DNA of 12,513 bases from Gaiellasilicea sp035645095 (GTDB taxonomy: Bacteria > Actinomycetota > Thermoleophilia > Gaiellales > Gaiellaceae): positions 1 to 12,513 of the forward strand of contig DASQNG010000131.1 in NCBI GenBank assembly GCA_035645095.1, in the 5' to 3' direction. Below, piece by piece: positions 7,195-12,513 of this stretch (the stretch's first letter is position 1; the number at the start of each line of letters is the position of its first letter). A model generated the notes under the pieces. The model was not told where the DNA came from. It did no database searches and saw nothing but the letters and a program-made list of their open reading frames with translations. The translations under genes and the position numbers were made by a program.

Positions 7195-8982
7195 CTAGCC
7201 GCGCAGCGGGCGCTTCTGGGCGCGCTCGAGCAGCATCGCGGTGTCGATCAGCCCGAGGTGCGAGAACGCCTGCGGGAAGTTGCCGACCTGCCGTCCGGCT
7301 TCCACGTCGTACTGCTCGGCGAGCAGACCGAGCTCGTTGCGCAGCGCGAGAAGCCGCTCGAACCCCTCGACGGCCTCGTCCGTGCGGCCGGCGAGGGCGA
7401 GGTTGTCCACGAGCCAGAACGAGCAGAGGAGGAACGCCCCCTCGCCCGGCGGCAGCCCGTCCACCTGCAGCACGTCCTCGTCGGTGGCGTAGCGGTGAAC
7501 GAGTCCGTCCTGGCACAGCCCCCGCTCGACTGCGTCGAGCGTCCCGAGGACGCGCGGGTCGTCCGGCGGCAGGAAGCCGACCAGGGGGACGACGAGCAGG
7601 CTCGCGTCGAGCCGCTTCGAGTCGTACGACTGCACGAACGCGTTCAGCTCCGCGTCGAAGCCGCGCGCCAGCACCTCGGCGTGGATCTCGTCCCGCGCGC
7701 TCCGCCAACGGTCGACCGGGCCGTCCTTGTCGAACTCCTCGACCGCCTTCACTGCACGGTCGAAGGCGACCCACGCCATCACCTTCGAGTGCGTGAAGTG
7801 CCGGCGCGGACCGCGCACCTCCCAGATCCCCTCGTCCGGCTCGCGCCAGCGCTGCTCGAGGTCGGCGAGCAGCGTCTTCTGCACCGCCCACGAGCTCGCG
7901 TCGGTGTCCAGGCCGGCCCGCCGCGCCTCGTGGAGGACGTCGAGCACCTCGCCGTAGACGTCGAGCTGGAACTGGCCGCTCGCGCCGTTGCCGATCCGAA
8001 CGGGCTGCGAGCCCTCGTAGCCGGCGAGCCAGGGAAGCTCGAGCTCCGGCAGCCTGCGCTCACCGCCGAGGCCGTACATGATGTGGAGGTCGGCCGGGTC
8101 GCCCGCCACCGCCCGCAGCAGCCAGGCACGCCACGCCTCGGCCTCGGCCATGAACCCGTTCGCGACGAGGGCGTCGAGGGTGAACGTCGCGTCGCGCAGC
8201 CAGCAGTAGCGGTAGTCCCAGTTGCGGACACCGCCCACGTACTCGGGCAAAGACGTCGTCGGCGCGGCGACGATCCCGCCCGTCGGCCGATAGGTGAGGG
8301 CCTTCAGCACGATCAGCGAGCGGACGACGGCGTCGTGCCAGCGCCCGCCGTACGTACAGCTGCCGACCCACTCGCGCCAGAAGCTCTCCGTCTCCTGGAG
8401 CGCGTGCTCCGGGTCGATCGCGCGAGGGACGGCCTCGTGCGAGGGGAACCACGTCAGCGTGAACGGGACGCGCTCTCCCGCCTGGACCGTGAAGTCGGCG
8501 ACCGTCCTGAGGTTCTCGCCGCGGAGCGGTACCGGTGTGCGCAGGACGACTGCGTCGGGGCCGCCGACCGCGACGAGGGTGCCGGCGCCCGCACGCTGCA
8601 CCCACGGGACGATCGAGCCGTAGTCGAAGCGGATCGTCAGCTCCTGCCGCATCGGCACCGCACCCTCGAGTCCCTCCACGATGCGGACGACGTCGGGGTC
8701 TTCGCCCCGCGGCGGCATGAAATCCGTGATCCGTACGACGCCCTCGGCCGTGTGGAAGTCGAGCTCGTGCACGAGCGTCTGGTCCGTGTAGCGACGATCC
8801 ACTCGCTCGACCTCGCAGTCGGGCCGAAGCAGCCAGCGACCGTCCCACTCGTCGCCGAGGAGAGCCGCGAAGCAGGCGCCGGAGTCGAACCGCGGAAAGC
8901 AGAGCCAGTCGATCGAGCCGTCCTTGCCGACGAGCGCCGCCGTCTGCAGGTCGCCGATCAGGCCGTAGTCCTCGAGGCGCAT
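7195..8982 (-). CDS. Glycoside hydrolase family 15 protein (glucoamylase or trehalase-like)
   Basis: The 595-aa protein starts at ATG 8982, with AGGA seven bases upstream. It opens with MRLEDYGLIGDLQTAALVG and GSIDWLCFPRFDS, typical of bacterial GH15 proteins with an N-terminal beta-sandwich (about 1-220) and a C-terminal (alpha/alpha)6 barrel. The substrate-site motif NWDYRYCWLRDA is at 254-265. Likely catalytic residues are Glu388 in GIWEVRG (general acid) and Glu556 in LLAEQYD (general base). No signal peptide is seen, so a cytoplasmic role on trehalose or alpha-glucans is likely. Family members of this type include glucoamylases and actinobacterial trehalases, and sequence alone does not decide between them. 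It is the last gene of a minus-strand run, 20 bp after the 102-aa gene. Confidence 0.92.
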   Translation of the reverse strand: MRLEDYGLIGDLQTAALVGKDGSIDWLCFPRFDSGACFAALLGDEWDGRWLLRPDCEVERVDRRYTDQTLVHELDFHTAEGVVRITDFMPPRGEDPDVVRIVEGLEGAVPMRQELTIRFDYGSIVPWVQRAGAGTLVAVGGPDAVVLRTPVPLRGENLRTVADFTVQAGERVPFTLTWFPSHEAVPRAIDPEHALQETESFWREWVGSCTYGGRWHDAVVRSLIVLKALTYRPTGGIVAAPTTSLPEYVGGVRNWDYRYCWLRDATFTLDALVANGFMAEAEAWRAWLLRAVAGDPADLHIMYGLGGERRLPELELPWLAGYEGSQPVRIGNGASGQFQLDVYGEVLDVLHEARRAGLDTDASSWAVQKTLLADLEQRWREPDEGIWEVRGPRRHFTHSKVMAWVAFDRAVKAVEEFDKDGPVDRWRSARDEIHAEVLARGFDAELNAFVQSYDSKRLDASLLVVPLVGFLPPDDPRVLGTLDAVERGLCQDGLVHRYATDEDVLQVDGLPPGEGAFLLCSFWLVDNLALAGRTDEAVEGFERLLALRNELGLLAEQYDVEAGRQVGNFPQAFSHLGLIDTAMLLERAQKRPLRG

Positions 8983-9002
8983 CCGGGGATCCTAGGAGCG
9001 CG

Positions 9003-9311
9003 TCAGAAACGACCGCGCAGGAGGGCGAAGCGCTTCCCGGCCGCGCGGTCGAACGCGCGCTCGTACGCCTCGGACGCGTCGTCGTCCAGGGTGGATGCGT
9101 AGGCGAGCTTGAGGTCGGCGAGCGCGTCGGCGACCGCGTCGAGCACGAGCTGGTAGTCGCCGTAGGCCTCCTCCGCCTCGTCGCGTGGCGCGGCGTCGTA
9201 CCGCCGCTCCGCCTCGACGGCCTCCGCGAGCAGCCCGCGCTCGTCCGTCGCGAAGAGCTCGAGCTGGCGAGTCACGAGCTCGTCGAACCGGCTCCGGCGC
9301 AGGGGGCTCAC
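9003..9311 (-). CDS. Uncharacterised 102-aa helical protein between GT4 and GH15
   Basis: The start is GTG 9311, overlapping the stop of the glycosyltransferase gene in a GTGA junction, with GGAG five bases upstream; the two genes are therefore probably translationally coupled. I do not recognise the family. The protein is acidic, soluble and predicted almost wholly helical (for example LLAEAVEAERRY, VLDAVADALADLKLAYAS), with heptad-like spacing, and ends in a basic tail (KRFALLRGRF). No Cys, membrane span or catalytic motif is seen. The pentapeptide QLELF at 16-20 fits the beta-clamp-binding consensus, but the context is carbohydrate metabolism, so this may be chance. It could be a small partner of one of its neighbours; function unknown. 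Confidence 0.8.
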   Translation of the reverse strand: MSPLRRSRFDELVTRQLELFATDERGLLAEAVEAERRYDAAPRDEAEEAYGDYQLVLDAVADALADLKLAYASTLDDDASEAYERAFDRAAGKRFALLRGRF

Positions 9312-10345
9312 GCGAGCTCCCGGTAGAGCTCGAGATGCGCGCGTGCCGAGGCGTCCCACGTCAGCGCGTCGCGCGCCCGCCGCGCACCGGCGCGCGCCTC
9401 CTCGAGCGCGGCAGGGTCTTCGAGGAGCTCCCGGATCGAGTCGGCGAGCGCGCCGACGTCGTCCGCCGGGACGACGCGGCCGGCGCCGTAGCGGGCGACA
9501 GGCTCGGCGAGCCCCGCGACGTCGTAGGTGACGGCCGGGACGCCCGCCCCGAGCGCCTGCAGGAGCGCTCCGCTCTGGTCGAGCTCGGGCCGGTAGGGGA
9601 AGACGGCGACCGTTGCGTCGCCCAGCGCGCGCTCGAGCTCCGTCTGCGACAGGTAGCCGAGCCGGAGCTCGGCGCCCGTGAGCTCCGGGAGCGGTGCAGC
9701 GGGATCGCCGGCGACGAGCAGCCGAGCGCCCGCGGCCCGGACGGCCTCGGCCGCGTGGTCGAGCTGCTTGTACGGGCGGATGACGCCCAGCGCGAGCACC
9801 GTACGGCCGTCGTCGCACCGGTCGGGGTCGCTGCGGAAGACGGGGTGTGGGATCACGCGCAGCCGCTCGGACGGCACGCCGAATGCCGCGAGCGTTCTCC
9901 GGCCGTGCTCGCTGTGGACGACGACCCGCTCGAAACGGTGGAACAGCCGGTGCCAGAGACGGTGGCGGTGCGCGGTCCGCCGCGGGAGGAGGTCGTGCGC
10001 CGTCAGCACGAGCGGGGCGCGGTGGCGGAGCAGCCGCACGTCGACCTCGGGTACCGCGAGCCATTGCACGTGCAGGACGTCCGCGCGAACCGCCGCCAGC
10101 CGGGCGAGGCCGAGAGGGTGCTCGATCGCCTTCAGCGGCAGCCGGAGGCGCGAGCGGCCGAAGAGCCGCGCCGAAAGCGGGTAGAAGAGCTGCCGCCGGC
10201 GGTAGCCGGCCGGGGCGGGCGCGGAGGCGAAGCGGAAGTGGGAGGTGACGAGCTCCACGTCCGCCGCGCCGCGCACGAGCGCCGCCGCGAGCTCGTGGTC
10301 GTACTGCGGCGTGTAGGCCGGCGGGTCTGCGACGACGACGCGCAC
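9308..10345 (-). CDS. Glycosyltransferase family 4 (GT-B) protein
   Basis: The 345-aa protein starts at GTG 10345, giving the family-like opening VRVVVADPPAYTPQYDHELA; longer starts would enter the hairpin-rich divergent region. The GT-B fold is visible. The N-terminal acceptor domain includes ADVLHVQW and LVLTAHDLLP. The C-terminal nucleotide-sugar domain includes VLALGVIRPYKQLDHAAEAV, LLVAGDP, GYLSQTELERAL and FPYRPELDQSGALLQALGAGVPAV. In the last motif the usual EX7E pair is only partly kept: Glu254 is present and the second position is changed, as in many GT4 proteins with the SGxL variant. It probably transfers a sugar from a nucleotide donor to a lipid, glycan or polymer acceptor at the cytoplasmic face; donor and acceptor cannot be read from sequence. 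It is the first gene of the GT4/102-aa/GH15 run. Confidence 0.9.
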   Translation of the reverse strand: MRVVVADPPAYTPQYDHELAAALVRGAADVELVTSHFRFASAPAPAGYRRRQLFYPLSARLFGRSRLRLPLKAIEHPLGLARLAAVRADVLHVQWLAVPEVDVRLLRHRAPLVLTAHDLLPRRTAHRHRLWHRLFHRFERVVVHSEHGRRTLAAFGVPSERLRVIPHPVFRSDPDRCDDGRTVLALGVIRPYKQLDHAAEAVRAAGARLLVAGDPAAPLPELTGAELRLGYLSQTELERALGDATVAVFPYRPELDQSGALLQALGAGVPAVTYDVAGLAEPVARYGAGRVVPADDVGALADSIRELLEDPAALEEARAGARRARDALTWDASARAHLELYRELA

Positions 10346-10369
10346 GCCGCCACGATATGCGCGGGCAGA

Positions 10370-10385
10370 TTCGCGTCTTCGCGAA
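10370..10385. repeat. Inverted repeat upstream of the GT4 gene
   Basis: TTCGCG-TCTT-CGCGAA is a perfect 6-bp inverted repeat 25 bp upstream of the GT4 start codon, in the divergent intergenic region. It could be a repressor operator or a leader hairpin. It does not match the LexA consensus. Confidence 0.5.
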
Positions 10386-10390
10386 ACGTC

Positions 10391-10413
10391 GCGGCGTCCA
10401 GCGCGGACGCCGC
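10391..10413. repeat. Strong 9-bp stem inverted repeat in the divergent region
   Basis: GCGGCGTCC, loop AGCGC, then GGACGCCGC: a perfect GC-rich 9-bp inverted repeat, five bases from the preceding TTCGCG repeat. On the GT4 side it would lie in the 5' leader, about 45 bp before the start codon. There is no following T-run, so it is not a classical terminator. Confidence 0.55.
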
Positions 10414-10455
10414 CGCCACGGCCACCTTGCGCGACCCGCGCGGACGCTAGCTGCG

Positions 10456-10493
10456 CCACGTGTGGTCTCCGAGACCGGAGAATGCGCACGTGG
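10456..10493. repeat. Nested dyad before the EEP-family gene, overlapping its Shine-Dalgarno
   Basis: Outer arms CCACGTG (10456-10462) and CACGTGG (10487-10493) enclose inner arms CTCCG (10467-10471) and CGGAG (10476-10480). The two dyads share almost the same centre. An overlapping dyad GGTCTC-C-GAGACC spans 10464-10476. The outer right arm takes the first two bases of the GGAG (10492-10495) that precedes ATG 10505, so a folded leader could limit ribosome access. Alternatively it could be a protein-binding operator with two CACGTG sites exactly 30 bp apart. Confidence 0.45.
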
Positions 10494-10504
10494 AGCCACT
10501 GCCG

Positions 10505-11206
10505 ATGCCGCACGTCGTGCGCAGCTGGAACCTCTTCCACGGGAACGCGCATCCGCCCGACCGGCGGAGCCGGTTGGAGGAGATGGTGCGGCTCGCGAGC
10601 GCCGACCGGCCGGACGTGCTCTGCCTGCAGGAGGTGCCGCCGTGGGCGCTGCGGCGGCTCGGCGCGTGGAGCGGGATGACTGCTTGCTGGGTTGTGACGC
10701 GCGAGCCGCGGCTGCCGGGGTCGCTCGCCGGAGCGGTGACGCGGCTCCACAACGGCCTCTTCCGCTCCGCGGTCGCAGGACAGGCGAACGCGATCCTGCT
10801 CGTGCCGCGCCTTCGTCCCCGTACGCACCGTTCGCTGCGGATCGACGACGGCCGCCGGGAGCCGCGTTACTGCCACGCGGTGCGGCTCGACGGCCTCGTC
10901 GTCGCGAACCTCCACGCGACGAACGACTTCCGCGACCCACGCGTTCCGGCAGCCGAGATCCTGCGCGCCGAGGCGTTCGCGGCCGACGTCGCCGGCGACC
11001 TCCCGTGCGTGCTCGCGGGAGACTTCAACCTCCGCGCCGAGCACCTCGTCGAGCTGCCCGGGTGGTCGGAGCTCGGGCGAGGCATCGACCACGTGCTCGT
11101 CCGGGGGGCGTCCGCCTCGCCGCTCGCCGTGTGGCCCGAGGCGCGCCGGCGGCAGAATGGCGCCGTGCTCTCGGATCACGCGCCCGTGGAGGTGACGCTC
11201 TCGTGA
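10505..11206 (+). CDS. Endonuclease/exonuclease/phosphatase (EEP) family protein
   Basis: The 233-aa protein starts at ATG 10505, with GGAG nine bases upstream. An in-frame ATG at 10460 is possible but would place the dyad region in coding sequence. All hallmark EEP metal-site motifs are visible: RSWNLFHGN near the N-terminus, Glu43 in CLQEV, His137 in NLHATND, Asp173 and Asn175 in AGDFNL, GIDHVL, and Asp224/His225 in SDHAPVEVTL at the C-terminus. The fold hydrolyses phosphodiesters or phosphomonoesters in DNA, RNA, lipids or small molecules with Mg. The substrate here is not predictable; members with full motifs and no DNA-specific insertions are often only annotated as EEP hydrolases. No signal peptide is seen. 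Its stop overlaps the next start (GTGA), indicating an operon with the class V aminotransferase-like gene. Confidence 0.9.
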   Translation: MPHVVRSWNLFHGNAHPPDRRSRLEEMVRLASADRPDVLCLQEVPPWALRRLGAWSGMTACWVVTREPRLPGSLAGAVTRLHNGLFRSAVAGQANAILLVPRLRPRTHRSLRIDDGRREPRYCHAVRLDGLVVANLHATNDFRDPRVPAAEILRAEAFAADVAGDLPCVLAGDFNLRAEHLVELPGWSELGRGIDHVLVRGASASPLAVWPEARRRQNGAVLSDHAPVEVTLS

Positions 11207-12252
11207 CGCCGGAGGAGGCGCGGGCGCTCTTCCCGGTGCTCGAGCGCGTCGCGTATCTGAACGCCGGGACCTTCGGGCCGCTCGCGCGGCAGACGCTCGA
11301 CGCGATGCAGGCCGAGCTGCGGCGCGACGGAGAGGAAGGGAGGCACGGCAGGGCGTACTTCAAGCGGGTGCTCGGACTCCGGGAGGAGCTGCGCGGGCGC
11401 CTCGCGCGCCTCGTCGGCGCCGAGTCCGCGCAGGTCGCGCTGACCTCCTCCACGACGGACGGCTGCAACATCGTCCTCGCCGGACTCGGCCTCGGCCCGG
11501 CCGACGAGGTGGTGACGACGGCGGAGGAGCATTTCGGGCTGATCGGCCCGCTCCACGCGAGCGGTGCCCGCGTCGTCGTGGCCCCGGCGGGGCCGGATGC
11601 GCTCCTGGCCGCCGTGACGCCGCGAACGAGGCTCGTGGCGGTGTCACAGGTGCTGTGGACGAGCGGCCGCGCTCTCCCGGTGCGCGAGCTGCGGGAGCGG
11701 GCGGGCGTGCCCGTGCTCGTCGACGGCGCGCAGTCGGTCGGTGCGATCCCCGTCGAGGCCGCCGGGCTCGACTTCCTCACGATCTCGGGGCAGAAGTGGC
11801 TCTGCGGGCCGGACGCCACGGGTGCCCTCGTCGTCGCCGATCCGGAGCGGCTGCGTGTCGGACGGCCGAGCTACTTCGCCCAGACGAGCTACGAGCCGAC
11901 CGGCGCATTCGTCGCGCGGGACGGCGCCGCGCGCTTCGACCCCGGCTGGCTGGCGCCGGCGGCGCTGGCAGGCCTGCTGGCCGCGCTCGACGTCCGGCCC
12001 GACTGGTGGCACGAGCGGACACGCGCCAGCGCCGAGCGGCTGCGCGACCTGCTCGCGCCGCACGTCGAGGTCGTCCCCGGCGACGCGACGCTCGTTGCGT
12101 TCCGGCACGACGACCCGCCGACGCTCGTCGCGCAGCTCGCCGAGAAAGGCGTCGTCGTCCGCGAGATCCCCGGGACGGGCCTCGTGCGCGCGTCCTGCGG
12201 GTGGTGGACGAGCGACGAGGACCTCGACCGGCTCGTCGACGCGATCGCCTAG
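11203..12252 (+). CDS. Class V aminotransferase / cysteine desulfurase-like PLP enzyme
   Basis: The 349-aa protein starts at GTG 11203 in a GTGA overlap with the EEP gene, with GGAGGT nine bases upstream inside that gene. It is a fold-type I PLP enzyme: AYLNAGTFGPL at the substrate-binding N-terminus, SSTTDGCNIVLAGLGL and AEEHFG near the cofactor, Asp174 in LVDGAQSVGA binding the PLP ring nitrogen, and Lys198 in SGQKWLCGPDATGAL as the Schiff-base lysine. The class V group covers cysteine desulfurases, isopenicillin-N-epimerase-like and selenocysteine-lyase-like enzymes. No Cys-bearing catalytic loop typical of NifS/IscS desulfurases is evident between ~300 and 340 (only ASCGWW near the end), so a general lyase or aminotransferase role is equally likely. 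Cytoplasmic. Confidence 0.9.
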   Translation: MTPEEARALFPVLERVAYLNAGTFGPLARQTLDAMQAELRRDGEEGRHGRAYFKRVLGLREELRGRLARLVGAESAQVALTSSTTDGCNIVLAGLGLGPADEVVTTAEEHFGLIGPLHASGARVVVAPAGPDALLAAVTPRTRLVAVSQVLWTSGRALPVRELRERAGVPVLVDGAQSVGAIPVEAAGLDFLTISGQKWLCGPDATGALVVADPERLRVGRPSYFAQTSYEPTGAFVARDGAARFDPGWLAPAALAGLLAALDVRPDWWHERTRASAERLRDLLAPHVEVVPGDATLVAFRHDDPPTLVAQLAEKGVVVREIPGTGLVRASCGWWTSDEDLDRLVDAIA

Positions 12253-12294
12253 CCGCTACGGCACCGGGGGAGGATCCACACGGGACGCCGCGGG

Positions 12295-12513
12295 CTACGA
12301 AGCGTCCTCCGCCGTTCGCAAGCCGAGCTCGCTCGCGATGGGCTGCAGCGCCGCAATGACGTTCGCGACGTGCTCGTCGAGCTCGAGGCCGAGCAGCTTT
12401 GCACCGGCGTACACCTCGTCGCGGTGGACGCCGGCGGCGAACGACGGCTGCTTGAGCTTCTTCCGCACGGACTTCGGCTCCAGCCCGTCCAGGCCCGTGG
12501 GGCGGACGAGGCC
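12295..12513 (-). CDS. C-terminal tail of an HD-domain-like phosphohydrolase (5' end outside window)
   Basis: The minus-strand frame is open from the right edge to a TAG at 12295-12297, giving the last 72 residues. It reads GLVRPTGLDGLEPKSVRKKL, then FAAGVHRDEVYAGAKLLGLE, HVANVIAALQPIASELGLR. The LVRPT...KSVRKK...FAAGVHRDEV pattern matches the C-terminal part of small HD-superfamily (HDIG-type) predicted phosphohydrolases. The metal-binding H...HD...D residues would lie upstream of the visible part, so activity cannot be judged. It is convergent with the PLP enzyme, with a 42-bp gap that shows no convincing terminator. Confidence 0.72.
   Translation of the reverse strand, partial: GLVRPTGLDGLEPKSVRKKLKQPSFAAGVHRDEVYAGAKLLGLELDEHVANVIAALQPIASELGLRTAEDAS

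Noticed and set aside
7190..7213. Hairpin GCGCCC/GGGCGC after dnaE2 as a terminator.
   Set aside because: It lies within the end of the GH15 coding region, has an 11-base loop and only TTCT after it. Such repeats are common at this GC content.
4800..7796. A 998-codon plus-strand frame overlapping dnaE2 and the GH15 gene.
   Set aside because: It is Arg/Ala/Pro-rich with no domain, in the +1 frame of dnaE2; a typical GC-rich shadow.
12253..12294. Terminator between the PLP enzyme and the HD-like gene.
   Set aside because: Only a 4-bp GCCG-CTA-CGGC stem is present, without a T-run.

Overview
This is a 12.5 kb chromosomal window from a very GC-rich bacterium. Codons strongly prefer G or C in the third position, GTG starts are frequent and genes overlap by 4 bp. 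The gene content suggests an actinobacterium: a B-box-like zinc finger rhomboid, an ImuB-type Y-family protein next to a DUF6504 protein and DnaE2, and a GH15 enzyme starting MRLEDYGLIGD. A Thermoleophilia-like lineage is my best guess, but it is an inference from protein style only. I see no mobile elements, tRNA, rRNA or CRISPR, and no gene-free stretch longer than 300 bp.

Layout. (1) 1-936, plus strand: the C-terminal part of pyruvate phosphate dikinase, cut by the window edge. (2) 979-1827, minus strand: a zinc finger/rhomboid intramembrane protease, convergent with ppdK. (3) 1905-7155: a DNA-damage mutagenesis locus. Two LexA (SOS) boxes overlap a TTGACA promoter in front of a catalytically dead ImuB-like protein. 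A DUF6504 protein follows, starting inside imuB from its own strong Shine-Dalgarno. A TfoX-N-like gene then runs on the opposite strand, followed by a possible 40-aa membrane peptide and the error-prone polymerase DnaE2. No imuA is present in the window. (4) 7195-10345, minus strand: a three-gene run of GT4 glycosyltransferase, an uncharacterised 102-aa helical protein (4-bp overlap) and a GH15 glucoamylase/trehalase-like enzyme. (5) 10505-12252, plus strand: an endonuclease/exonuclease/phosphatase-family protein coupled by a 4-bp overlap to a class V aminotransferase-like PLP enzyme. (6) 12295-12513, minus strand: the C-terminal tail of an HD-domain-like protein, cut by the window edge.

The coherent functional unit is the SOS mutasome (ImuB-like + DUF6504 + DnaE2). 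ImuB would act as the clamp-binding adaptor and DnaE2 as the translesion polymerase, induced when LexA is cleaved. The most interesting points are the twin operator, the absence of imuA beside a tightly coupled DUF6504 gene, and the opposite-strand TfoX-like gene that splits the locus so that dnaE2 is not simply co-transcribed with imuB. The 159-bp divergent region at 10346-10504 is unusually rich in perfect inverted repeats.
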